NCBI RefSeq assembly: GCF_900637195.1
Contig: NZ_LR134356.1
Coordinates: 3,782,001-3,846,000 of the forward strand
Direction: 5' to 3'
DNA from: Mycolicibacterium aurum
GTDB taxonomy: Bacteria; Actinomycetota; Actinomycetes; Mycobacteriales; Mycobacteriaceae
DNA length: 64,000 nucleotides
The translations under genes and the position numbers were made by a program. Under the pieces are notes generated by a model. It was not told the origin of the DNA, ran no database searches, and saw only the letters and a list, made by a program, of their open reading frames with translations. The first letter of the stretch is position 1, and each line of letters opens with the position of its first letter. Of this stretch, positions 43,611 to 51,152 are shown in pieces.

Positions 43611-44323
43611 ATGGGTAAACAGCATCCGAGACTGGCGGCAGTCACGGCCGCGATCGGCATCGCCGTACTCTATCGAGCACATGTGCGTCCCTGGATGTAT
43701 CACTGGGGAGCGCGCCAAGATGAGATCGACGCACCCCTTCCCGGAGACGAGTTGGTCGGGTCCGGGGTGCCGCGCACCACCAGGGCGGTGACCATCGATG
43801 CGCCGCGGCCCGATATCTGGCCCTGGCTGGCGCAGATCGGCGAGGACCACGCCGGGTTCTACAGCTATTCACTCCTCGAGCGTGCGGTCGGCGCGGATAT
43901 GCACAACGCGAAGTTCGTCCACCCCGAGTGGCAGCACCTGCATGTCGGGGACACGGTGTGGCTGGCCCGCCGATACGGTCCCGATGCCCGCAGGTCGTCG
44001 CCTCGGTGGAGGCCCCGTCACATCTGGTGCTGGTCTCGCCGGTCGACTACCAACGATTGCGGCGTCACGAAAAGGCCTCCGGCTGCTGGTCGTTCACACT
44101 TCACCGAGAGGGTGGTTGGACCCGCCTGCTGGTGCGCGGCAGTGGAGGACCTGTCGGTCACGCCTGGTTCGACATCCCGCATTTCGTGATGGAACAGAAA
44201 ATGATGCGCGGCATCGCCCGGCGGGCCGTGCGGACCCGTCGTCAGGAGATCGCCGCAGCGATGGGACGGCATCCGTCGAACCTGCGGTCCCACCGTGCCC
44301 GCAAGGTAGCCCAGCTGAACTGA
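43611..44323 (+). pseudogene. SRPBCC domain protein, frameshifted
   Basis: A paralogue of the divergent gene at 43477: PLPGDELV, IWPWLAQIGEDHAGFYSYSLLE and HPEWQHLHVGDTVW fall in the first frame up to RRYGPDA. The frame then breaks. From about 43988 the continuation QVVASVEAPSHLVLVSPVDY, on to the natural stop at 44323, lies one base off. A single base missing near 43986-43991 explains it. Intact it would be 237 residues, the same size as its neighbour. It is a decayed gene or a base-call error. The start is ATG at 43611; ATG at 43578 is possible. Confidence 0.7.
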
Positions 44324-45175
44324 TCAGGGGTGTGCGACGAGTACCGGACGGTGCGACCGCTGCACCGCAGCCATCGCGACGCTGCCGAGCAGCACCTCGC
44401 GCATAGCTGACCGACCGCGCGAACCGACGACCACGACGGCGGCATCGTGGTCATCGGCGCAGGCGATGAGTGCATCGGCGATGGCATGGTCCCGCGGCGT
44501 ACCGAACCGATGGGACTCGCGCAGGGTCAGGACCTCCAGCCCCGTCGCGGCGGGTCCGATCGACACGTCGTCGTTGCCGTCCGACACGACGACCAGCAGC
44601 ACTCGCCGATTCGGGAGTAGCCGTCTGGCCGTCTCGACGGCAGTCTCGGCACCCTCGCGACCGTCATAGCCGATGATCACGGGACCGTTTGTGAGCGCGG
44701 CGAATTCGTCGGACAGCAGCGGGTTCGGCACCACCAGCACCGGCACCGTCGCGTAGTGCACCACCATGTCGGAGACGCTGCCGACGACGGCCTTGGAGTG
44801 GCCGAGCCCCCGGTCGCCGATGACGATCACGTCGGTATCCAGCTTCTGGGCCAGTTGAGCCAGCCGCAGACCGGGCGACTCGGTGACGCGCGTGACCAGT
44901 GGCTCGGCGACCCACTCCGCGGCGGCCGCCAGGGCGACCCCCGACCCGGCGATCGTGTCGGCTTCCCGCTGGCCTTCGCGCTCGAGCAGTCGGATCAGGT
45001 CGTCTGCGCTGTGTGCGCGTGCGCGCAGTCGGCGGCGCAACCTCTGGCTACCCGAGGTCGGCGCCCACATGTGCGCCACCCAGGCGTGAGCGTCCGGGAA
45101 CAGGGCCGCTGCGGCGGTGATGGCCGCGGCGGCTGCCGGTGATCCGTCGTATCCGACCATCACACTCGTTGGCAT
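44324..45175 (-). CDS. Universal stress protein, tandem UspA domains
   Basis: A 283-residue tandem protein. The first nucleotide loop (GDRGLGHSKAVVGS) is one residue shorter than usual; the second (GSRGRSAMREVLLGS) is canonical. ATG at 45175 follows GAGGAGGG. Its stop abuts that of the frameshifted SRPBCC gene. A DosR-like box lies 78 bp upstream; this is the last unit of the island. Confidence 0.87.
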   Translation of the reverse strand: MPTSVMVGYDGSPAAAAAITAAAALFPDAHAWVAHMWAPTSGSQRLRRRLRARAHSADDLIRLLEREGQREADTIAGSGVALAAAAEWVAEPLVTRVTESPGLRLAQLAQKLDTDVIVIGDRGLGHSKAVVGSVSDMVVHYATVPVLVVPNPLLSDEFAALTNGPVIIGYDGREGAETAVETARRLLPNRRVLLVVVSDGNDDVSIGPAATGLEVLTLRESHRFGTPRDHAIADALIACADDHDAAVVVVGSRGRSAMREVLLGSVAMAAVQRSHRPVLVAHP

Positions 45176-45252
45176 ACGCCCTCCTCGTCGCCACGCGCCG
45201 CGACCATCTACCCCACCCCAGCGACGTTAGGCATTGTCGGGACCTGCAGGAA

Positions 45253-45266
45253 GGGCCGAAATACCT
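45253..45266. promoter_or_regulatory. Moderate DosR-like box upstream of USP 45175
   Basis: GGGCCGAAATACCT has an intact left half and altered bases in the right half. It is 78 bp from the stress-gene start and 171 bp from the cutinase start. Confidence 0.5.
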
Positions 45267-45436
45267 TCACTGTCGGGCTTCCCCGAGAGCCCCGCCCCGC
45301 CACCGCTGTTCCTGCTAGCCGGTATGGGAGTTGGTGGTTGGCGTTTGGCGGACGGGGGTGCCAGCGTCGATGCGCTGCCGTGCCGGCCACGGGACCCTTG
45401 ATCAGCACGATCAACCTGCCTCCGGAAGGAACGACC

Positions 45437-46171
45437 ATGACGAGCACCGCTGGTTCTCAGTCCCCCATCAGTACCTGGGTGCTTCGCCCCCTGGCCGCCG
45501 TCGCCGTGTCTGCGGCGGCGCTGATGGCTCCGCAGACGGCCGGACTCGCCGCCGCGGCACCGGGTTCGTCCTGCCCGGACGTCGAGGTCGTGTTCGCGCG
45601 TGGGACGTTCGAGGCTCCCGGGGTCGGGGCCACCGGGCAGGCGTTCGTCGACGCACTCACCGCGCAGCTGCCGGGAAAGACTGTCGATGCCTATGGCGTG
45701 AACTACCCTGCGTCGCTGGACTTTCAGGCCGCGGCCCAGGGCGTCGGCGACGCCGGCGACAAGATTTCATCGACGGTGGCCAGCTGCCCCGACACCAAGA
45801 TCGTGCTCGGCGGGTACTCGCAGGGCGCGGCGGTCGCGGCCTACACCACCGCGGCGGCCGTGCCTGCCGGATACACGCTGCCCGCGGGGATCTCGGGGCC
45901 GTTACCGCAGGCGGACGCCGCCAGCGTCGCGGCCGTCGTGCTGTTCGGCACACCTGACCCGTGGTTCCTCGGGCTCGTCGACCACAGCGCACCGCCCATC
46001 GCGATCGGCCCCCAGTACGTCGCGAAAACGCTTCAACTGTGCAACCCAGGTGACCCGGTGTGCTACCCCGGCGGCCTCGACCGGACAGCACACTCTGCCT
46101 ATAAGGACAACGGAACCGCCGCGCAGGCGGCGACATTCGTGGTCAGCGCGGTGTCGCCGGCAACCATCTAG
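45437..46171 (+). CDS. Secreted cutinase family esterase
   Basis: A 244-residue alpha/beta hydrolase with a Sec signal peptide (hydrophobic about 17-36, cleavage after AAAA/AAP near 41). The mature protein has CPDVEVVFARGTFE, the nucleophile in GGYSQGAAV near 135, a catalytic Asp in CNPGDPVC and His in TAHSAY: a complete cutinase-like triad. Mycobacterial members are esterases or phospholipases of the cell surface. ATG at 45437 follows GGAAGGAACGACC. Confidence 0.9.
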   Translation: MTSTAGSQSPISTWVLRPLAAVAVSAAALMAPQTAGLAAAAPGSSCPDVEVVFARGTFEAPGVGATGQAFVDALTAQLPGKTVDAYGVNYPASLDFQAAAQGVGDAGDKISSTVASCPDTKIVLGGYSQGAAVAAYTTAAAVPAGYTLPAGISGPLPQADAASVAAVVLFGTPDPWFLGLVDHSAPPIAIGPQYVAKTLQLCNPGDPVCYPGGLDRTAHSAYKDNGTAAQAATFVVSAVSPATI

Positions 46172-46189
46172 CGGTCCGCCGCGCTGCGC

Positions 46190-46714
46190 TCAGGAGTGGC
46201 GCTCGATGTAGGCGTCGGCGTCCTCGTCGTCTCCGCTGATCCCTTTGCCCGCCTGATGCTCGGCGTAGAAGCGCAGCCACTGCAGCCCGAGCTTGTGACG
46301 AAGATCCAAAGACGCACTCTTGATGAAGTCGGGCATCGCCTCCCGCTCCTCCTCGTCGAGGTGCTCGCCGTTCTCCTTGCGCGCGGCGTTCACCGCGTCG
46401 AACCACTCATCACTGCCCGGTGTGTGCTGGCGAGACCGCCGGACCGCGTCGCGAATCGCGTTGTGATCGGTGATGGCGTCCTCGGTCTCGTCTACGGGGT
46501 CTCCTTCCGGATTTCCCGGATCGTCCTTCCCGCCATGCTTGAGCAGCGCCGGATAGAACACCGTCTCTTCAGCGTCGGCATGGGTGTCCAGCCGTGTGCT
46601 GAGAACCTCCCATATCGCTGCAACATCCGCCGCGTCGGTCGCATCGTCCAGCCGGAAGAACATCCGGCGCAGCCAGTCGTGGTCGGCATAGATGAGTTCG
46701 ACGATGTCCGCCAT
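46190..46714 (-). CDS. Hemerythrin HHE domain protein
   Basis: A 174-residue four-helix protein with iron ligands typical of the HHE family: DHDWLRRMF near residue 11, DTHADAEETVFYPAL near 45, DHNAIRDAV near 83 and EHLDEEEREAMPDF near 116. A di-iron centre binding O2 or sensing redox state is expected. ATG at 46714 follows AAATCAGG; the gene is monocistronic and convergent with cutinase. No DosR box was found. Confidence 0.87.
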   Translation of the reverse strand: MADIVELIYADHDWLRRMFFRLDDATDAADVAAIWEVLSTRLDTHADAEETVFYPALLKHGGKDDPGNPEGDPVDETEDAITDHNAIRDAVRRSRQHTPGSDEWFDAVNAARKENGEHLDEEEREAMPDFIKSASLDLRHKLGLQWLRFYAEHQAGKGISGDDEDADAYIERHS

Positions 46715-46840
46715 GGGGTGAGACCTGATTTCTTGGTGGGGATCAGATGTTCATCGATCGCTCGACAGTATGCCCAGTCGCTCGCAGGTCAATCAGCAAC
46801 GCAGCGATTCGTCGGGTCGGCGCCGGGGCATAGTGGACAT

Positions 46841-47275
46841 GTGCACAACGAATCGACCACTCCGACGGAACTGGCCCGCGAACTGGGCGACGCCAAATTC
46901 GTGTCTCTGGTGACGTACCGGCGCGACGGCAGTGCGGTGGCGTCGGCGATGTGGATTGCCCAGGACGGCCCAGATCTCGTCGTCTGGACCCCTGCAGACA
47001 CCTGGAAGGTCAAGCGGGTTCGGCACGATCCCCGCGTGGTGCTGGTGCGTTCGAACCGTACCGGGAAAGTCGACCCGGTCGAGCCCGAGTTGCTGGGCAC
47101 GGCGGTCGTCGAGGACACGCCCGACGCCGTGTCGCGGGCCGAGCAGCTGATCCGACGCAAGTACGGCTTCGAGTTCGTCCTCATCACCACCATCGAGGCG
47201 GTGATCGCCCGGGGCCGCAAGCCCCGCGTCGCCCTGAGGATCTCGCCGCAGCAGGTCACCTCGAAGAACGTCTAG
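46841..47275 (+). CDS. PPOX-class, probably F420-dependent, flavin-fold protein
   Basis: A 144-residue split-barrel protein (ELGDAKFVSLVTYRRDGSAVASAMWIAQDG, then TWKVKRVRHDPRVVLV, then RRKYGFEFVLITTIE). This pattern fits the PPOX-class F420-dependent oxidoreductases of mycobacteria. GTG at 46841 is the first start inside the family; a frame reaching 46196 is antisense to the hemerythrin gene. Its stop overlaps the stop of the STAS gene by four bases. Confidence 0.75.
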   Translation: MHNESTTPTELARELGDAKFVSLVTYRRDGSAVASAMWIAQDGPDLVVWTPADTWKVKRVRHDPRVVLVRSNRTGKVDPVEPELLGTAVVEDTPDAVSRAEQLIRRKYGFEFVLITTIEAVIARGRKPRVALRISPQQVTSKNV

Positions 47276-47643
47276 AGCTCGCCGCCCAACGCGGCCTCGA
47301 GTGTTCGATGCACGGCGATCAGGGCGTCGATCCCGAGCAGTGCGAGTGGGCGACCGGTCGAGGGGCCATCGGCCACAACCCTGAATCTCACTGCCGGCCT
47401 GAGTTCTTCGTGCGCATCAACGAGCACGCTCATACCTGCCGACGCCAGGAACCCCACGGCGGACAGGTCGACGATCAGAGCGTCCGGTTGGCGCTGCGCC
47501 GCGGAGCGGATCGCGCGGGCCAACATAGGTGCGGTCAGCGCGTCGAGGTCTCCCCAGACAGACACCACGGCCACGCGGCCGGCCCTGCTCTCGGCGGTGC
47601 CGAAGCCGATTCCTGGTGCACTGCCGGGCTTGTGGATATTCAT
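47272..47643 (-). CDS. STAS domain protein (anti-sigma factor antagonist type)
   Basis: A 123-residue single STAS domain. The characteristic DLSAVGFLASAGMSVLVDAHEEL block contains the Ser-Ala-Gly site whose Ser is phosphorylated in SpoIIAA-like proteins. It is likely to bind an anti-sigma kinase, but none is encoded nearby. ATG at 47643 follows GAGAGGG; the start at 47670 has no ribosome site. Confidence 0.82.
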   Translation of the reverse strand: MNIHKPGSAPGIGFGTAESRAGRVAVVSVWGDLDALTAPMLARAIRSAAQRQPDALIVDLSAVGFLASAGMSVLVDAHEELRPAVRFRVVADGPSTGRPLALLGIDALIAVHRTLEAALGGEL

Positions 47644-47748
47644 GGTGCTGCCCTCTCGACGAACGAACAACCGTTGCGAGTGCGATGTCGGTCCACAGCG
47701 GAGACCGACCCGGGACTTCGAGCCGATCTCCGCTGCGTACCAGACGAT

Positions 47749-48030
47749 TTACCGGTTGCTGACCGAGCGGCGGCCGCCGACACGGAGCCAGATCACCAGC
47801 ACGATGACGGCACCGATGACCGAGCCGATGATCCCGGCGGGCTGGAGGAATCCCTGCGATGCGTCTTTGTGAAAGATCAGGTAACCGAGGAATCCGCCGA
47901 CGAAGGAGCCGACGATGCCGAGAGCGATGGTCATCGGGATCGACAGGTTCTGCTTGCCGGGAACGAGCAGACGGGCGAGAGCGCCTGCGATGAGTCCGAT
48001 GACGATGATGCTGAGAATGAGTCCGATCAT
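47749..48030 (-). CDS. GlsB/YeaQ/YmgE family membrane protein
   Basis: A 93-residue protein of three hydrophobic spans with the family's glycine-rich pattern (IIVIGLIAGALARLLVPGKQ, then GIVGSFVGGFLGYL, then GIIGSVIGAVIVLVIW). Family members are stress-associated but of unknown biochemistry. ATG at 48030 follows AGAAAGG; the upstream open frame overlaps the operator repeats and is rejected. It is divergent from the LuxR regulator. Confidence 0.82.
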   Translation of the reverse strand: MIGLILSIIVIGLIAGALARLLVPGKQNLSIPMTIALGIVGSFVGGFLGYLIFHKDASQGFLQPAGIIGSVIGAVIVLVIWLRVGGRRSVSNR

Positions 48031-48113
48031 GACTGCGAGCCTTTCTGAGGTAGCGCCGACTGCGCGCTGGGACCGGGTCGGTCGGGCGGTTGCTCGACAC
48101 TGAGGCCAGTTCA

Positions 48114-48147
48114 ACACCCCTAAGGGGGGTGTCGATACACCCCTAAG
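48114..48147. repeat. Direct/inverted repeat operator candidate upstream of the LuxR regulator
   Basis: The 11-mer ACACCCCTAAG occurs at 48114-48124 and again at 48137-48147, exactly 23 bp apart. Between them, ACACCCC (48114-48120) is mirrored by GGGGTGT (48126-48132). The block lies 18-51 bp upstream of the regulator ATG and in the divergent promoter region. Confidence 0.7.
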
Positions 48148-48164
48148 TAGGTAATCTGACATCC

Positions 48165-48833
48165 ATGACATCGCCGTCGAACGGTCCGATCACGGTTGCC
48201 CTCGTCGACGACTACGACGTCGTCCTGATGGGCGTGGCGAACATGTTCGACCGATACCGCGACCGCGTCGTCGTGGCCGAGATCGACTCCAACATGGCAC
48301 TCGACGACGCTGTCGACATCGTGCTCTACGACTCCTTCGCTCAGCCGGAAGCCGACCACGACGAGATCGCGGCCCTGGTCGCGAATCCGCGTGCCCGCCG
48401 AGTTGTCGTGTACACGTGGAACTTTCACCCTGACCTGATCGAGAGCGCCCGCCAGAAGGGGGCACACGGTTACCTGTCCAAGACGCTGCCCGCCCGCGAG
48501 CTGGTGGCGGCCCTGGAGTCGGTGCATGCCGGTGAGACCGTCGTCAGCGACGTCCCGCCGCGGGCGCGCAGCGCCGTCGGGCTCGACTGGCCGGGTCGCG
48601 GCGAAGGGCTGAGCGACCGGGAGTCGGAGATCTTGGCTCTGATCACCCAGGGCAAGAGCAACGCCGAAGTCGCGACGTTGACCTACCTCAGCCCCAACAC
48701 CATCAAGTCCTACATCCGCACGATCTACCGAAAGATCGGCGTCGCCAGCCGCACCCAGGCCGTCCTCTGGGGCGTGAAGCACGGATTCGAACCCGATCAT
48801 CACCGCATCGAGCACTGGAAGGGTGGTCCATGA
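48165..48833 (+). CDS. LuxR/NarL-family response regulator
   Basis: A 222-residue regulator. The receiver (about 8-120) has VALVDDYD, phosphoacceptor Asp in IVLYDSF, Thr in YTWNF and Lys in LSKTLP. The helix-turn-helix (about 148-205) has LSDRESEILALITQGKSNAEVA and SPNTIKSYIRTIYRKIG. No kinase is adjacent, and the receiver is divergent around the Asp, so it may act without phosphorylation. ATG at 48165. The repeat pair just upstream suggests autoregulation. Confidence 0.85.
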   Translation: MTSPSNGPITVALVDDYDVVLMGVANMFDRYRDRVVVAEIDSNMALDDAVDIVLYDSFAQPEADHDEIAALVANPRARRVVVYTWNFHPDLIESARQKGAHGYLSKTLPARELVAALESVHAGETVVSDVPPRARSAVGLDWPGRGEGLSDRESEILALITQGKSNAEVATLTYLSPNTIKSYIRTIYRKIGVASRTQAVLWGVKHGFEPDHHRIEHWKGGP

Positions 48834-48864
48834 TCGTCGGCGACGCCGGCCACCCCTCCGGGAA

Positions 48865-48878
48865 TACCCCCGCGGGTA
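48865..48878. promoter_or_regulatory. CsoR/CstR-type operator
   Basis: TACCC-CCGC-GGGTA is an inverted repeat with the C-tract/G-tract form of CsoR-family operators. It is 36 bp upstream of the repressor start, so autoregulation is likely. Confidence 0.65.
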
Positions 48879-48914
48879 CCATTGCTTTACCGCACGTCGA
48901 GAGGAAAACGCATC

Positions 48915-49184
48915 ATGGTGGGTGACGAGGACGCAATTGTGGCCGTGCTCAACCGGTTACGCCGGGCGCAGGGACAGCTCACCGGGGTGATCTCCATGAT
49001 CGAACAGGGCCGCGACTGCAAGGACGTAGTGACGCAGTTGGCCGCGGTGTCGCGCGCCCTGGACAGGGCCGGCTTCAAGATCGTCGCGACCGGGATGCGC
49101 GAATGCCTCACCGGAGAAACCGCCGACGGCCAGCAGCCGATGACCGAGGCTGAGCTGGAGAAGTTGTTCATGGCCCTGGCCTGA
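48915..49184 (+). CDS. CsoR/CstR family transcriptional repressor
   Basis: An 89-residue all-helical repressor of the DUF156/CsoR family. The first ligand Cys is in GRDCKDVVTQLAAV near 35 and the second in GMRECLTG near 65. The His that copper-sensing CsoR places four residues before the second Cys is Gly here. Two Cys without that His is the pattern of CstR persulfide sensors. ATG at 48915 follows GAGAGGAAAA. No copper ATPase or sulfur gene is adjacent, so the target is unclear. Confidence 0.8.
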   Translation: MVGDEDAIVAVLNRLRRAQGQLTGVISMIEQGRDCKDVVTQLAAVSRALDRAGFKIVATGMRECLTGETADGQQPMTEAELEKLFMALA

Positions 49185-49204
49185 CCTCACGCGTCTGAGC
49201 CTCG

Positions 49205-50191
49205 CTAGCGGCGGGCCTCGTCGAGGGCCGTCTTGACGTCTGCCTGTGTCTCGGCCAGGAACGTCTGAAATTCGTCACCGACCATGTAGGTGGTGGTGAA
49301 CTGGTTGCGCTCGGCGATCTGTTTCCAGGTGGCGGATTCGACCATGGTCCCGAGTGCGTCCTGCCAGTACGACACGGCAACGTCCGGCATGTCCGGCGGG
49401 CCGTAGAGGCCACGCCAGTTCGACAAAGTGACGTCGAACCCCTGCTCTCGTGCGGTGGGCACGTCCAGGCCGGGCAGCCTGTCCTCGGCCAGTACACCGA
49501 GAGCCTGCAAGTCGCCCGCGGTCAGCAGGTCGATGAACTCGCTGACCCCGCCGATCGCCACGCTGATGTCGCCCGAGCGCAGCGCGGCGATCTGGTCGCC
49601 ACCACCTTCGAAGGGGATGTACCTGATGGCCGCCGGGTCACCGCCCGCCGCGGATACCAGCAGGTCGAAGGGCGCCTGATCGTCGTTGGCGGCGGCCACG
49701 TCCACGTCGGCGGGGTCGGCTTTGATCGCCGTCATCAGGTCGGCCAGATTGTTGAACGGCGAGTCGGGACGGGTGACGACGACGAAGTACTCCGTCATCA
49801 GCCCGGCGATCATCGTGACGTCGGCGTAGCCGTACTCGGACTTGCCCCGTAGTTCGTTCATCATCATCGACAGCGACGTGACGGAGATCTGGTCGTCGGC
49901 GCCTCGGTACTGCTCGACCATGGTGGCGAGAAAGGTCGCTCCGGATTCGCCGGGGCGGTTCTGCACCGGCAGCGGAACCTCGACGATGCCCTCTTTCTGC
50001 AGGGCGTCGACGACCGCGCGGATCGTGATGTCGAAGCCGCTTCCGGGGTTGGCTCCCGCGGTCATGGTCACCGGCCCCGAGGGGTAGCTGGGGGCAGCAG
50101 ATACCTGTTCCGAGTCCTGGCCGGAGCCCTGGCAGCCGGTCAGGACGAGCGTGGCGGCCAGCACAGCGCCGAGTGCGGACGTGATCTTCAC
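49205..50191 (-). CDS. TctC/Bug-type substrate-binding lipoprotein
   Basis: A 328-residue extracytoplasmic solute receptor with a lipoprotein signal peptide and lipobox VLTGC near residue 19. It is followed by the Bug fold (GSGFDITIRAVVDALQ, then VQNRPGESGATFLA near 75). These bind carboxylates for tripartite tricarboxylate transporters. The membrane partners TctA and TctB are not in the window, so it is an orphan or acts as a sensor. Start is ATG at 50191. Confidence 0.83.
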   Translation of the reverse strand: MKITSALGAVLAATLVLTGCQGSGQDSEQVSAAPSYPSGPVTMTAGANPGSGFDITIRAVVDALQKEGIVEVPLPVQNRPGESGATFLATMVEQYRGADDQISVTSLSMMMNELRGKSEYGYADVTMIAGLMTEYFVVVTRPDSPFNNLADLMTAIKADPADVDVAAANDDQAPFDLLVSAAGGDPAAIRYIPFEGGGDQIAALRSGDISVAIGGVSEFIDLLTAGDLQALGVLAEDRLPGLDVPTAREQGFDVTLSNWRGLYGPPDMPDVAVSYWQDALGTMVESATWKQIAERNQFTTTYMVGDEFQTFLAETQADVKTALDEARR

Positions 50192-50532
50192 AAGCAGGTG
50201 CTCCTAGGTCGTGATCGCCGTCAGCGCCATCAGTCGCCTAGAGCAATGCCTCAAGAATCTGTACACGGATTTCGGGTTCTGTGCACCGATGTTGACGGCG
50301 ACACGCCTTCACGTGTTCGCGAGCGTGGCCTCAACCCGAAATCGCGTGGCCGAGGACGACGCCGCTCGGTATCGTCGCTGGGGTGAACATCCGAGTCGAG
50401 GAGGTCGTCGGCGCTCGCGCCGACATCAGATGACCGCGCCCCGTCGCCGACCCTTGGGCCGGCGGCGCAGTCATGCCCTCACTCACCGCCGCGCACACGC
50501 GTGCGTGGCCCTTTCCAGGATGGTTTTCACCA
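50192..50532. other. Intergenic region without a supported gene
   Basis: A 341-bp gap between divergent starts. Several open frames cross it on both strands, but none has a ribosome site, family resemblance or suitable start. The promoters of both neighbours must lie here; I see no palindrome or DosR box. Confidence 0.5.
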
Positions 50533-51027
50533 ATGGACTTCTTCACCCGTGACCAGATTCTCGGCGCCTTCCGCGGCGCGACCCGCAGCGAGGTCAAGCG
50601 GGTGACCTTCGCCGCCGACTTCGACTCCGTCGAGTTCGGCACGCTGGAGTACTACGGCTGGACCGACCCCAAGATCCCGCGCCGGGCCTACCTGCTGGTC
50701 GACCGGCCGCAAGGACCGACAGCGCTGCTGCTCAACCGGGCAGCGGTCAAGCCGCGGGGCCGAACGATGTGCACGTGGTGCAACGACGTGAACCTCACCG
50801 ATGAGGCGGTGCTGTACACCGTCCGCCGGGCCGGCGCCGCCGGCCGTAAGGGAGACACGATCGGCACCATGATCTGCGCGAACTTCGGCTGCTCCCGCAA
50901 CGTGCGGCGGCTGCCGCCCGCGTTCCACAAGGACACCGACCTCCACCGCATACGCGAGCAACAGATCCACGAGCTGCGGCGCAAGGTGCACGGATTTGTC
51001 GACAACGTGCTCTCGACGGACACGTGA
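50533..51027 (+). CDS. FBP domain protein (FusB-related C-terminal zinc-finger type)
   Basis: A 164-residue protein. The C-terminal region has a four-Cys zinc site, CTWCNDV and CANFGCSRNVRR, as in FusB/EF-G-binding and FBP_C proteins. The N-terminal half is mixed alpha/beta. A role in binding elongation factor G or the ribosome is known for FusB and only inferred here. ATG at 50533 (MDFFTRDQIL) is the start at the family boundary; the longer open frame begins at 50473. Confidence 0.75.
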   Translation: MDFFTRDQILGAFRGATRSEVKRVTFAADFDSVEFGTLEYYGWTDPKIPRRAYLLVDRPQGPTALLLNRAAVKPRGRTMCTWCNDVNLTDEAVLYTVRRAGAAGRKGDTIGTMICANFGCSRNVRRLPPAFHKDTDLHRIREQQIHELRRKVHGFVDNVLSTDT

Positions 51028-51152
51028 CGAAGGCCCGGTGCGATCTCGCTGGCGCGCTTCATCTTCACCGCGACCGAAATTCCGGCGAATCGCCGCGGCC
51101 GAAGTGACCGTCCCGTAAATTAGCTGTCGGGCCGGGGCGGGTCGACATCGGG

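Noticed and set aside
48114..48132. The C-tract/G-tract hairpin as a CsoR-type operator.
   Set aside because: Its core (CCCCTAAGGGG) has a different spacer from the clear operator at 48865, and it is repeated directly, so it fits the LuxR regulator better.
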